A DNA stretch of 38,646 nt from Deltaproteobacteria bacterium (GCA_013151235.1 JAADIO010000028.1:1-38646), one strand, 5' to 3'; counted from the first letter of the stretch, positions 7,733 through 16,375 are shown. Notes: generated by a model from the letters alone, not told the origin. A program made the numbers and translations.

Positions 7733-8663
7733 TTGTCCCGCTACATCATCAAAAGGCTTTTATTACTGATCCCCGTCGTCTTCGGCGTGGTCACTCTCGT
7801 CTTCTTCCTGGTCCACCTGATTCCCGGTGATCCCGTGGAGGTGATGTTGGGGGAGCAGGCGCGGGCCGCCGACAAGGCGATGCTGCGCCATGAGCTCCAC
7901 CTGGACCGTCCCCTGATGGAACAGTACCGGATCTATCTTGAGGGACTGGGGGGACCTGGGCCGCTCGATCCATTCCCGCGAGCCGGTATCCGCCCTGATC
8001 GCCCGGCGTTTTCCCGCGACGCTCCTCCTGACACTGGCCGCCATGCTGGTCGCCGTCTTCATCGCCATTCCCGTCGGGGTCGTTTCGGCCACGAAACAGT
8101 ATTCGCTCATCGACAATCTTTCGATGTTCTTCGCACTCCTCGGGATCTCCATGCCGAATTTCTGGCTCGGCCCCCTTCTCATTCTCCTCTTTTCGATCCG
8201 GTTAGGCTGGCTTCCCGTCTCCGGCATGGGGGGGCTGGAACATCTGGTCCTGCCGGCGATCACCCTCGGCACCGCCCTGGCCGCAATCCTTACCCGGATG
8301 ACGCGGGCCGGGCTCCTGGAGGTCATCCGTGAACAGTATATCGTGACCGCCCGGGCCAAGGGGCTGGCGGAAAGAAAGGTGCTCTACAAACATGCCCTGA
8401 AGAACGCGCTGATCCCGGTGATCACGATCCTCGGCCTCCAGTTCGGGGCTCTCCTTTCCGGCTCCATCATTACCGAGACGATCTTTTCCTGGCCGGGAAT
8501 CGGACGGCTCGTGATCCAGGCCGTGAACCGGCGGGACTATCCGCTCGTCCAGGGCTGCGTCCTCGTCATCGCCCTGAGTTACGTCCTGGTCAACCTGGCG
8601 ACCGATCTTTTCTACAATGTGGCCGATCCCCGGATCCGGGTCGGAGGAGGGAAAACATCTTGA
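7733..8663 (+). pseudogene. DppB-like ABC permease, broken by +1 frameshift in a G6 run
   Basis: Inner-membrane permease of the DppB/OppB family. The start is TTG at 7733, supported by GGAGGG six nt upstream. The N-terminal part (MSRYIIKRLLLLIPVVFGVV..., IPGDPVEVMLGEQA, LDRPLMEQYRIYLEGL) is in one frame. The rest is in the next frame from about 7950: GDLGRSIHSREPV, several membrane helices, the EAA-like loop near TARAKGLAERKVLYKHALKNA, and the end at 8663. Removing one G from the six at 7948-7953 joins the two into a normal ~309-residue permease reading ...YLEGLGDLGRSIH.... So this is a single-base insertion in a homopolymer: a real pseudogene, a phase-variable tract, or a sequencing error. 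The stop overlaps the next start (TTGA), implying translational coupling to dppC. Confidence 0.88.
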
Positions 8664-9466
8664 CGAAACACCGAATGGCCATGATCGGCCTGCTGATTAT
8701 CCTTCTCCTTCTGGCTATCGCCCTACTGGCGCCCTTCCTCGCCCCCTATGATCCGTCCGGCCTCGACCTGGCCGGGAACCTGGCCTCCCCCTCTCTTGCC
8801 CACCCCCTCGGGCAGGACAAACTGGGCCGGGATATCCTGAGCCGCATCCTCTACGGCGCACGGGTCTCCGTCAAGGTCGGCGTCTTCACCGTAGGGATCT
8901 CTCTCATCATCGGACTGGCCGTCGGATCCCTGGCCGGCTATGCAGGCCGGTGGGCCGACGAAATCATCATGCGGATCGTCGATATCCTCATGGCCTTTCC
9001 GGGAATCCTGCTGGCCATCGCCATCACCGCCGTCCTGGGGCCTTCCCTGAATCACGTGATCCTCGCTCTCTGCCTCACCGGCTGGGTCGGCTACGCCAGG
9101 CTCATACGCGGGCAGATTCTATCCGAACGGGAACGCGAATACGTCCAGGCGGCCCGATCCATCGGGGCCGGCCCCCTCCGGATCCTCCGCCGTCACATCC
9201 TCCCGAACACGCTGGCCCCGGTCATCGTCGAGGCGACCTTCGGGATGGCCGGAGCGATCCTCTCCGAGGCGGGACTCTCCTTTTTAGGGCTCGGCACCCA
9301 GCCCCCCACCCCTTCGTGGGGCGCCATGCTCAACGAGGGAAGCCATTTCCTCCTGATCGCACCGCATCTCACGATCTTCCCCGGGCTGGCCATCATGCTG
9401 GTGGTCCTGGGGTTCAACTTTTTGGGGGATGGACTGCGGGACTGGATGGATGTACAAATAAAATAA
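8660..9466 (+). CDS. DppC-like ABC transporter permease
   Basis: 268-residue second permease of a peptide/nickel-type importer. The N-terminal anchor helix is followed by the LAPYDPSG segment and the PLGQDKLGRDILSRILYGAR signature of DppC/OppC proteins. After that come about five further helices. The EAA loop that contacts the ATPase is visible as EYVQAARSIGAGPLRILRRHILPN, and the C-terminus has the typical LSFLGLGTQPPTPSWG and LGDGLRDWMD motifs. Start is TTG at 8660, overlapping the preceding stop, with GGAGGAGGG about ten nt upstream. No DppD/DppF ATPase gene follows; instead there is a repeat element and a terminator. The importer must borrow ATPases from elsewhere, has lost them, or is defunct like its frameshifted partner. 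Confidence 0.93.
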   Translation: MTKHRMAMIGLLIILLLLAIALLAPFLAPYDPSGLDLAGNLASPSLAHPLGQDKLGRDILSRILYGARVSVKVGVFTVGISLIIGLAVGSLAGYAGRWADEIIMRIVDILMAFPGILLAIAITAVLGPSLNHVILALCLTGWVGYARLIRGQILSEREREYVQAARSIGAGPLRILRRHILPNTLAPVIVEATFGMAGAILSEAGLSFLGLGTQPPTPSWGAMLNEGSHFLLIAPHLTIFPGLAIMLVVLGFNFLGDGLRDWMDVQIK

Positions 9467-9467
9467 G

Positions 9468-9667
9468 ATGGTCTCGTAAAAAGTCACAAAACCCTTCGAC
9501 CCTTCGGCCGGCTCAGGACAGACCCTTCGACATACTCAGGAGAGCCTTGCTCAGGGCGAACGATGTAAGTTATTGATATTCCGTTCGTGTGGTTCGGTGA
9601 GCTCACCATGCTCGGAAGCCTGTCGAACCATGAACAAAATCCGGAAAACGACTTTTTACGACACCAT
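9468..9667. repeat. MITE-like hairpin repeat, copy 1 (200 bp)
   Basis: Non-coding element bounded by 18-bp inverted termini (ATGGTCTCGTAAAAAGTC on the left; the right end is its complement with one mismatch). It is inserted two bases after the dppC stop codon. The interior has TTCGACA-, GCTCAGG- and CCTGTCGAACCATGA-type words, a dispersed repeat core found in many bacterial genomes, and can fold on itself. A shorter copy with the same ends and the same GTAAG-GATTGATATTCCGTTCG core lies at 19375-19504. Copy 1 carries about 70 extra bases of degenerate CTTCGAC/CTCAGG words. Confidence 0.8.
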
Positions 9668-9708
9668 AAAATAAGCGCCCCCAAATAAAATTCGGGGGCG
9701 CTTATTTT
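9668..9708. terminator. Strong bidirectional intrinsic terminator
   Basis: A perfect 15-bp stem (AAAATAAGCGCCCCC at 9668-9682 paired with 9694-9708) has an 11-nt A/T-rich loop. The GC-rich core is flanked by an A-tract on one side and a T-tract on the other, so it can end transcription from both directions. It lies between the plus-strand importer operon and the minus-strand small ORF ending at 9729, as expected for convergent units. Confidence 0.9.
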
Positions 9709-9728
9709 ATATACATTTCAAGCCGGCA

Positions 9729-9893
9729 CTACTCCTGAAGCCGCCGGACCTCCCGCTTCGCCTGAATGTAACGGGGGTTGATGGAAAGAGCCAGCTCGAA
9801 GATCAGCGAACCGTTTTTCCGCGCCAGACTGATCCACTGCAGCACATCGGGGAGGGACATAATTTTAAGATTACCCTGGATCTTACCCACCAC
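9729..9893 (-). CDS. Small DUF4388/TPR chimeric ORF (54 aa), probable deletion remnant
   Basis: Starts at GTG 9893 inside the last codons of the TtcA-like gene, with AGAGGGG seven nt upstream, and stops with TAG at 9731-9729, about 20 nt before the terminator. The first 28 residues (VGKIQGNLKIMSLPDVLQW then ISLARKNGSL) match the beginning of DUF4388 (PATAN) domains, found in deltaproteobacterial and cyanobacterial signalling proteins. The last ~23 residues (ELALSINPRYIQAKREVRRL) look like the end of a TPR helix pair. The rest of the DUF4388 domain is absent and the join is at about residue 30. DUF4388-TPR proteins are known, so this may be an internally deleted copy. The good ribosome site and terminator suggest it is still transcribed. 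Function unknown. Confidence 0.6.
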   Translation of the reverse strand: MVGKIQGNLKIMSLPDVLQWISLARKNGSLIFELALSINPRYIQAKREVRRLQE

Positions 9894-10662
9894 TTCGGGT
9901 CCCCTCTTTTTCTGCAGTTCCCGACGGTTGCGTCATTGGTCGCGGCAGATAGGATGCCCGGACATTTTGCAGGGAACGCAGAAGGTTTCCTTTCACACCG
10001 GGGGTCTCCGATTCCAGTTCAAGGAGAAGTTCCTTGATACGCCTGCGCCGGGAATGGACGCCCCCTTCATCACAGACCTCTTCTTGTACCGGCAATGCAT
10101 GGAGCCGGGCATAGTCCCGGAGCCATTCTTCGCGGCAATAGGCCAACGGCCGGATCAGCACCACTTCGCCATTAAAGAGTTCCTGCCGGGGAAGCATGGT
10201 ACTGATGTTCCCCGCATAAAACATATTCAGCAGACAGGTCTCCATGAGATCATCCGCATGATGTCCGAAGGCGATCTTGCGAATCCCGAGATCCCGGGCC
10301 GTCCGGAAGATCAGATTCCTGCGGATGCGGGAACAGTGAAAGCAACAGCTCTCCGGCAGGTCCCCGGCACCACAGACCACCCGCCCGGCATCCGCCTCCA
10401 CAATCCGGTACTCTTCTCCGGTTCTGCGGAAATAGTCCGTCAGGGCGCCGACCCGACTGCGACAGGTTCCGAGATCAACATGAATGGGAATCAGGGTGTA
10501 GTGAACCGGGGCGTGTAAGGCATTTTCCCGCAGGAGGTGGAGAAGGCTCAGACTGTCCTTGCCTCCGGAAACGGCGACCAGGATCCGGTCGCCGTCATCG
10601 ATCAACGGGTAATCCCGGAAGGCTTCCCCCATCTTGCGTCGGATCCGTTTGATTAACCCCAT
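9883..10662 (-). CDS. TtcA-like PP-loop tRNA 2-thiolation enzyme
   Basis: 259-residue ATP-pyrophosphatase of the TtcA/TtuA family, which adenylates a tRNA base and replaces its oxygen with sulfur. The PP-loop SGGKDS is at residues 32-37. A CxxC pair (C107-F-H-C110 in CCFHCSRIRRN) is followed by GHHADD near 133, and a third Cys (C197) sits where TtcA has its later cluster ligand. These three Cys would hold the Fe-S cluster typical of TtcA (2-thiocytidine at position 32 of tRNA). The length is near that of short TtcA homologues. It follows a TPR lipoprotein gene by 46 nt and overlaps the start of the small DUF4388 ORF, so the three probably share a transcript. The exact tRNA base modified is inferred by family only. 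Confidence 0.85.
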   Translation of the reverse strand: MGLIKRIRRKMGEAFRDYPLIDDGDRILVAVSGGKDSLSLLHLLRENALHAPVHYTLIPIHVDLGTCRSRVGALTDYFRRTGEEYRIVEADAGRVVCGAGDLPESCCFHCSRIRRNLIFRTARDLGIRKIAFGHHADDLMETCLLNMFYAGNISTMLPRQELFNGEVVLIRPLAYCREEWLRDYARLHALPVQEEVCDEGGVHSRRRRIKELLLELESETPGVKGNLLRSLQNVRASYLPRPMTQPSGTAEKEGTRSGG

Positions 10663-10708
10663 TGCGTATCAACAAGAAAAGGCGGCCGGCACGGACGAGA
10701 AAGCGCCT

Positions 10709-11932
10709 TCATGATTGTCCTTTTGGCGGGTCCCCGGCTTTCAGAAAAAACGCCGCATTACGCAGCCGAGCCTCATCGCTGCCCAAGATTTTTCGTACCT
10801 CCCGGAGACGTTCCGCCGCCACCGTCCGGCTCGGATAGAGCCCGAGACAGAGACGGTAGCAGGTCCGGCCCTGATAACGTCGGGAAAGAAGGAAGAAGTC
10901 GTCGGGACGATGGAGTTTGATGAAGGTACTCTTCAAAGATTCGTTTTCACAATCGAGTTCCACTTCGATCAGAAAGTCCGCCTTTGAAAAACTCGTCGCA
11001 AGCCGATCCCAGAGGGCCACCGCCTGCGCCATCTCTCCGGCACGAAAATGGGCCGAGGCTTGCTTCCAGGGGTCCTTCTCCTTTTTGACGGCAGGAACAT
11101 GCGAAGGAGGAGGCGCTTCCGCTTTTTTCTCCGCCTTTGCAGCCGCCGCAGGAGGTTGAAACGGGACGAGTTCCCTTCCGACTCGTATGAGGTTCTTCCG
11201 GATTTCCCGGGCCAGGTCCGCGTCCTTCACCGGCAGAGCGGCTGCCATCTCGTAAAAAGCCAGCTCCCGATGAAGCTTTGCCGCCGCCGGGTCTACGGAA
11301 ACATTTCGATCTCCCGCTTTCCGATCGGTATTTCCCTCCTCGTTGGAAATGGAATCCTCCACCTTTTGAGACCCGACGGCCATGCCGGCACGATTATAGA
11401 AATCCGCCTTGCGATCCAGGTCCTCCGTACAGGCCGCGGCGGTACTGTAATATTCTGCGGCCTGCAGAAAGAACGCATTCCGGAAATAGATCCGTCCAAT
11501 CTGCGCGTAGACCATGGACTTGTCGATGCGCCGACCATAGGGACGGATTCCCGCATTGAGACCGGGGTCCATCGCAATTGAGTAGACGGGCAGCTTCGTT
11601 GCCCCGGCGTCCCCCTGACGGCGGCTCATATCGAGAATTTCGAACCATAACCGGACGGCATCGTTCACCCGTCCCCGATCCTCATACATCTCCGCCAGGG
11701 TCAGCTTGAACGCAAGATTCTCCGGTTCCTTCCGGCTCAGCTGTTCCAGCAATTCGATCGAAAGAGCCGGATCCTCCGCATACATGGCCCCAATCGAGGA
11801 ATAAGAGGGATGATAGAAATATTTTAGGGGGAAAGAAGACCGTGCCGGAAGAAGGTTCCCCGGAAAAGCCGAACATCCCGCAAAAAGACCGGCACACAAG
11901 AACATCCCGCAAAGATAAAAAAATATTTTCAC
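10709..11932 (-). CDS. TPR-containing lipoprotein with SPOR-like C-terminus
   Basis: 407-residue predicted lipoprotein. Signal MKIFFYLCGMFLCAGLFAGC ends in lipobox FAGC (Cys ~20). Residues ~50-110 form a TPR-like stretch (EDPALSIELLEQLSRKEPEN, then LAEMYEDRGRVNDAVRLW), and a second helical repeat region follows near 150-190. A low-complexity Ala/Pro/Lys linker sits around 260-285. Then comes another TPR-like segment (AHFRAGEMAQAVALWDRL), and the end (FFLLSRRYQGRTCYRLCLG with YPSRTVAAERLREVR) resembles a SPOR peptidoglycan-binding fold. Start is GTG at 11932; a GGGAGG lies upstream but with unusually long spacing (~14 nt). Likely an envelope assembly or scaffolding factor; specific role unknown. 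First gene of the minus-strand unit that continues to 9729. Confidence 0.75.
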   Translation of the reverse strand: MKIFFYLCGMFLCAGLFAGCSAFPGNLLPARSSFPLKYFYHPSYSSIGAMYAEDPALSIELLEQLSRKEPENLAFKLTLAEMYEDRGRVNDAVRLWFEILDMSRRQGDAGATKLPVYSIAMDPGLNAGIRPYGRRIDKSMVYAQIGRIYFRNAFFLQAAEYYSTAAACTEDLDRKADFYNRAGMAVGSQKVEDSISNEEGNTDRKAGDRNVSVDPAAAKLHRELAFYEMAAALPVKDADLAREIRKNLIRVGRELVPFQPPAAAAKAEKKAEAPPPSHVPAVKKEKDPWKQASAHFRAGEMAQAVALWDRLATSFSKADFLIEVELDCENESLKSTFIKLHRPDDFFLLSRRYQGRTCYRLCLGLYPSRTVAAERLREVRKILGSDEARLRNAAFFLKAGDPPKGQS

Positions 11933-12230
11933 GTTTATCTGTTTTGCCTCCCTGGACAGAATTCTTTGCCGATTATATCAAGGACGCTCAGCTTTGCAAG
12001 AGAAAAGGACGGCCTTGGCTGGATCACTGGAGCCACAATGGAGGCTTTCTAACGCTGGAATACTATAGAAGATTGTGGAAAGTCCTGAAAAAATTACGAT
12101 TGACATAACCCGAAAAAAAGAGGTAATCCTATCGGGGATACACCGCTGGACGAAAACGGGCGACTAATAATCACCGGAACAGGCGTACAAACCCGGGCGG
12201 AATCAGTGTCCATAATGAAGGGAGGTACTC
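11933..12230. other. Divergent intergenic region
   Basis: This 298-bp spacer separates the minus-strand lipoprotein gene from the plus-strand hydrolase, so it should hold promoters for both. The only candidate I can point to is TTGACA at 12100-12105 followed after 16 bp by GGTAAT (12122-12127), facing the hydrolase. No RNA gene, coding ORF or repeat was recognised. Confidence 0.4.
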
Positions 12231-13355
12231 ATGTCCAGAAAAGAACGTAGAGGTGGCAGAATCGGAAGGTTAGTTTTCATATGTATCAGCCTGCTAGCTG
12301 CGGGCCTGATTTTCAGTAGCGCCGGGGCGGATAACTGCTACGCATTCCGCAGGCTGTTCGGTAGATTCAGAGGCATGGAAAAGGAGCACAAGGGGAGAGG
12401 AACTCAACAAGGAAAGAGCTGCGATTCCATGATACCTGCTATCATTGAAGGTTACGGCACGGACGGACCGTGGGGCATGGAAACGGAAACCATAACAAAC
12501 CCCCTGTGGAGCAGAAAAAAGGTCTCTGTCTTTTTCCCGCGCGGGATGGAGGGCAAAACGCCTGTGATATTCTTCTCCCATGGTTTCGGAGCAACCGACT
12601 GGAGACGCGCATACGAACCGCTAATCAGGCATATGGTCAGCCGGGGTTATATCGTCATATACTCCCCCTATCCGACCATAAGGGCTGACATAAAAAAGCG
12701 TTACAAGACACTCTGGAAGGGTTTCGAGCTGGCAGTGAAACGGTACGACAACCGCATGGACCTGACCCATGTCGTATTCGCCGGTCATTCGTTTGGAGGC
12801 GGGGCCACGCCTGCCATGGCCTACAAGGGCCTCGTGGAAAAGGGGTGGGGCAGAAAGGGCGCACTGCTGTTCATAATGGCGCCGTGGTATTCCTTCGACA
12901 TATCCCCGGAAAAACTGCGGGCGCTCTCTTCCATGCCTATACTTACCGTAATACAAGTATACGACCGGGACCAGATAAATGATCACCGTATGGCCATAGA
13001 TATATACAGAAATATGCAGTTCCCGAAAGGAAAAACGTATTTCCAAGTCGTAAGGTCTCTGGAGATCAACGGTTGCAAACTTATCGCAGATCACGCCACG
13101 CCGGGCCGCAACCCATCCATCCGCCTTAAACAGTACACCGTTTTCAAGGCCTTCGATGCCGCCGCCGATTATCTTTTTCACGGGAAAACGACGGGAGAAA
13201 AGGTTCTGGAAGATCCGGATTCCGGCGGGACCAAAGGGAGCATTCAACCGATCCTTCCCGAGCAGAACCCTGAACCGGAAAAGCCCGAGGATACATACCG
13301 CTTCCCGTGGCATGGCAAGAAAAACCCACGGATCAGACTCGAAAAGTGGAGGTAG
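12231..13355 (+). CDS. Secreted alpha/beta-hydrolase (PET hydrolase/cutinase-like fold)
   Basis: 374-residue protein with a long basic n-region, a hydrophobic core (residues ~14-32) and an SAGA cleavage-like site, so probably exported. The alpha/beta-hydrolase core has the oxyanion segment FFSHGFGA near residue 115 and the nucleophile elbow GHSFGGG near 187. Asp (YDRDQINDH) and a C-terminal His (ADHATPGRNPS) could complete the triad. The arrangement recalls chlorophyllase/dienelactone-type and cutinase-like esterases. The final ~50 residues are Pro/Glu/Lys-rich and probably disordered. AAGGGAGGT lies five nt before the ATG, a strong ribosome site. The gene is convergent with the M4 protease gene. 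Substrate unknown. Confidence 0.78.
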   Translation: MSRKERRGGRIGRLVFICISLLAAGLIFSSAGADNCYAFRRLFGRFRGMEKEHKGRGTQQGKSCDSMIPAIIEGYGTDGPWGMETETITNPLWSRKKVSVFFPRGMEGKTPVIFFSHGFGATDWRRAYEPLIRHMVSRGYIVIYSPYPTIRADIKKRYKTLWKGFELAVKRYDNRMDLTHVVFAGHSFGGGATPAMAYKGLVEKGWGRKGALLFIMAPWYSFDISPEKLRALSSMPILTVIQVYDRDQINDHRMAIDIYRNMQFPKGKTYFQVVRSLEINGCKLIADHATPGRNPSIRLKQYTVFKAFDAAADYLFHGKTTGEKVLEDPDSGGTKGSIQPILPEQNPEPEKPEDTYRFPWHGKKNPRIRLEKWR

Positions 13356-13458
13356 TCCTTTACACCGGACGGCCTCCCTTCCAGAGAAACGGCCTCCATT
13401 TTGTGGGACCGCATCTCTCTGAAAGGAAACCCCGGTTTCGTTTGCCGGCTGAACCGCC

Positions 13459-15150
13459 TCAGTAGACACCCACTTGGTCGAAGGCCGACCGAACTCCGGA
13501 CAGCTCGACCCCAGTACCGTACAAGTCAGTGGCAGACTGCTCCAGGGCCACCCTTGCATCAGGGAAACGGGAGGTGGAAGACAGATAGAACATTGCATAA
13601 TAATAGATCTGCTCCGCCTTTTGAAGCCCGATATCCGGGTTCGTGACTATAAGATATGCCGCCTTATTCGGAATCCCCGAGTTGATATGTACGCCTCCGT
13701 AATCGTTTGACTGGTTGCACATCGCTGTAAGGTATTCTTCCTGCGTGTTTTCGGGCTGCCCCCAACTGGATAGCGGAGAGGAAGGATTGTAATCATTCGC
13801 GGGATATGCATCCGTACGGAAGGGAGGGTCGTCCAGCCTGCGCATTGCGTAATAAGCCGGATCCGTATCCGCTATCTTCATTATCTCCTCGCCCGACCAG
13901 TAAGGAAAATCGTCGCCGTAATCAAGTGATACGAACATCCCCATTACGTCGGACCACGATTCATTCAAGGCACCGGACTCCTTGCAATAGATGAGATGGT
14001 TGATCGACTCCGTAACACCGTGGGTTATCTCATGAGCGACGACATCTATTGCGCCCGACAAGGGAGCGAAATATGTACCTCCGTCTCCGTATACGACCTC
14101 GTTGCCGTCCCAAAAGGCGTTTTCATAATTGACATCATAATGTACGGTGGAGACCAGACCATGCGAGGTACGAAAACCGCTCTTGGCGTACCATTTGAAC
14201 AGATAACCGAAATTGTTCAGATAGTACTTCATTACGTAGTTACCATAATAGTGTGCGTCCACAGCGGCGGGGTCATCCCAGTAGTTATCGGAATCAGTCA
14301 GGATCGTGCCCGGGGTAGTTACGGTATTGCCGGCGGAAAAGGTTCTCACAAGAAGGCGAGAGTGAGACAGGGACGGCCTGTCCGCAAGGACAAAGGTCAC
14401 CCCATTGTAATATACCGGGAAACTCTTCACCACACCGTCCACCCCGGCTCCGCTCCCCGGCGGGGCGGTCTGAGACATAACCCTATTATCTACGATGAGT
14501 ATATGTCCATCCACAGCATCCACATAGACATTATATCGTGCCGGGACCGGATGTCCCGTAAACGGAAATTCGACACGGTAGGCCGGATTCATCGCACCCT
14601 CCCAAGGCAGGACAAGGAGGGTGGTCTTTACCGGAGATACCGGAATGGCAAGGTAATCCCTCGCGATCTTCGCACCCTGCTCCGGCGACAACTCAGCCTG
14701 AGGAACCTGACGCCCCCCACCTTTCATGTTGTTCACAACCGTCCGTACCTGTCGACCGAGGATCCGGAGTATTATTCCCCCGCCCATGACATCAAGCCCC
14801 CCCGCCTTCTGCCGAAACCGGACAAATATCCCCACGGGCGTTGAACGACTGGTTGAAAAGCGCAAATCCTTCTCCGGTTCGTGCAAACCGAACAGGCTCC
14901 GATTATCCTGGAGGAAGGCCCGAGCAATTTCCACCGGGTCGGAGGATCCAGGCCTGGTCAGAACCCCGGAAATGGATCGAACCACGGCGTGTCTCTTATC
15001 CCAACGTACATACAGAGACTGTGACGACAGACTGCGCATACGGGACAGGCATTCCTGCCGCCCGTCCCGAAGCGGCGCGGCAAGCGCCCCGAAGGCACAC
15101 ATGGCAAGGAGCAAACCGACGAGCAGCAAAACAGGTATTGATTTTTTCAT
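13459..15150 (-). CDS. M4 (thermolysin-family) secreted metalloprotease
   Basis: 563-residue preproenzyme. There is a Sec signal peptide (residues 1-24, ending AAPL), an FTP/PepSY-type propeptide (VRFRQKAGGLDVMGGGIILR near 110; SPEQGAKIARDYL near 155), and then the M4 domain from about 225. The zinc ligands and general base are visible as HEITH at 373-377 and the second Glu in GALNESWSD (E397). The transition-state His is in GGVHINSGIPNKAAY (H488). All key residues are intact, so it should be an active neutral protease released by self-processing. AAGGAG precedes the ATG by 7 nt. It lies at the downstream end of a minus-strand run of secreted proteins, convergent with the hydrolase at 12231. 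Confidence 0.95.
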   Translation of the reverse strand: MKKSIPVLLLVGLLLAMCAFGALAAPLRDGRQECLSRMRSLSSQSLYVRWDKRHAVVRSISGVLTRPGSSDPVEIARAFLQDNRSLFGLHEPEKDLRFSTSRSTPVGIFVRFRQKAGGLDVMGGGIILRILGRQVRTVVNNMKGGGRQVPQAELSPEQGAKIARDYLAIPVSPVKTTLLVLPWEGAMNPAYRVEFPFTGHPVPARYNVYVDAVDGHILIVDNRVMSQTAPPGSGAGVDGVVKSFPVYYNGVTFVLADRPSLSHSRLLVRTFSAGNTVTTPGTILTDSDNYWDDPAAVDAHYYGNYVMKYYLNNFGYLFKWYAKSGFRTSHGLVSTVHYDVNYENAFWDGNEVVYGDGGTYFAPLSGAIDVVAHEITHGVTESINHLIYCKESGALNESWSDVMGMFVSLDYGDDFPYWSGEEIMKIADTDPAYYAMRRLDDPPFRTDAYPANDYNPSSPLSSWGQPENTQEEYLTAMCNQSNDYGGVHINSGIPNKAAYLIVTNPDIGLQKAEQIYYYAMFYLSSTSRFPDARVALEQSATDLYGTGVELSGVRSAFDQVGVY

Positions 15151-15201
15151 AACCGTTCTCCTTTTGTTGTTATTCTGTTATCGAACCATAAAACAACTTG
15201 T

Positions 15202-16227
15202 TCACTCCACACGCGCTATAAATTCGAATATCATATCGAGCATGGTGCTTCCCGAGACGCTTTCGAGAGAGCCTATGGAATGACCTGCGGAATCGACTCG
15301 TACAAGTTGAATCGAATCGTTGCAAAAAGACCATGTCGTGATCGAACCGTTCACCGTGGCGTCGGCATCACCGCCGTCCACGATCCCGCTGCATTTCGCC
15401 GTTACCCTGTCTTGAAGAAAGGACCGCTCGCCTATTATGACGGGATCTATAAATGCCTTAGGGCTCGCGGATACGACCCACGGATCGATTGTCCATGTCT
15501 GGTCCTCCCAGTGACTAACGTCCTGCAGTACCATGTCGTCGGATCCGACAATACCCATATAAGGTCTTACCACGACGGGAGAGCATGCCGCCGAATTAAG
15601 AAAGTGCTCCGATGGAGGCCCCGATATAGCGATGTATGCATCGAATATCTCAGGGGCCTCGCACCAAATACGATTCACCATCATCCCGCCGTTCGAATGG
15701 CCGACGATGAAGAATCTCGTGATCTTGTACTGCGCATTGATGAAAGCAACCAGGTCGGACATGAACTGCATGTCGTCCCCGCCGCTCGTCATCACATAGT
15801 TCTCCCAAGTGTAGGCCTTAGGCTCTTCCGCGATTGCCTTCCCCTGAGGGAATACCGCAAGCACCTTATTGTCGATAAGTACCTGTTCGTTCACATCGCT
15901 GTAGTCGGAACCGACCTTGCTCAGATTGATGCCGAGTTCATACGCAAAATTGTGTTTAGTTCCTCCTCCACCATGCAGGAAGATAACGGTCTTGTCCGCG
16001 TTGGTCGCCCGGTATATATCGAAACTGTTCGGCGCCGTGTCAAGAGTCAGGTCCGACGCAACAATCACAGTAGGCTGCTCGGGGAGGGTCGTAGTTATGG
16101 AGCCGCCACCCGAACCACCTCCCGAGCCGCATCCGAAAAAGAGGGCAGGCAACATAATAAACAGCGGGATAAAAATAATGTAGGCTCGATTTTTCTCGAT
16201 GAACGCAGTCACTCCCGATTCAGCCAA
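15202..16227 (-). CDS. Lipoprotein esterase of the PHB-depolymerase/LpqC type
   Basis: About 341 residues. The N-terminal signal ends in a lipobox-like FFGC followed by a Gly/Ser linker (GSGGGSGGGS), typical of a surface-tethered lipoprotein. The catalytic region has the oxyanion loop FLHGGGGT, the nucleophile elbow GHSNGGMM, an Asp-containing GSDDMV and a C-terminal His (DSAGHSIGS), as in poly(3-hydroxybutyrate) depolymerase and feruloyl esterase-like enzymes. The start is probably TTG at 16227, five nt after AGGAGG; the GTG codons at 16233 and 16230 overlap that ribosome site and are less likely. It lies 51 nt before the M4 protease gene, so the two may be cotranscribed. A second member of the same superfamily is encoded at 22033-21113. 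Confidence 0.82.
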   Translation of the reverse strand: MAESGVTAFIEKNRAYIIFIPLFIMLPALFFGCGSGGGSGGGSITTTLPEQPTVIVASDLTLDTAPNSFDIYRATNADKTVIFLHGGGGTKHNFAYELGINLSKVGSDYSDVNEQVLIDNKVLAVFPQGKAIAEEPKAYTWENYVMTSGGDDMQFMSDLVAFINAQYKITRFFIVGHSNGGMMVNRIWCEAPEIFDAYIAISGPPSEHFLNSAACSPVVVRPYMGIVGSDDMVLQDVSHWEDQTWTIDPWVVSASPKAFIDPVIIGERSFLQDRVTAKCSGIVDGGDADATVNGSITTWSFCNDSIQLVRVDSAGHSIGSLESVSGSTMLDMIFEFIARVE

Positions 16228-16375
16228 CACCACCTCCTACGCTAACTTTTATTTGAACACCGATGCTGAAAGACCCGATCAACGTGCGAACTGTATACCC
16301 GGACACGAAACTCCTCACTGCCAAAGTCAGACCAGAATTCAATCACATACCGCCACGGCTATACGATGCCCCATC

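Noticed and set aside
11842-12108. Plus-strand ORF of 88 codons across the lipoprotein start and the intergenic region
   Set aside because: Overlaps a supported gene antisense, has no ribosome site, and its composition is not protein-like.
13356-13458. Possible terminator between the convergent hydrolase and protease genes (GAAACCCCGGTTTC at 13426-13439)
   Set aside because: Only a 5-bp stem with a four-base loop and no clear T-tract; too weak to call.
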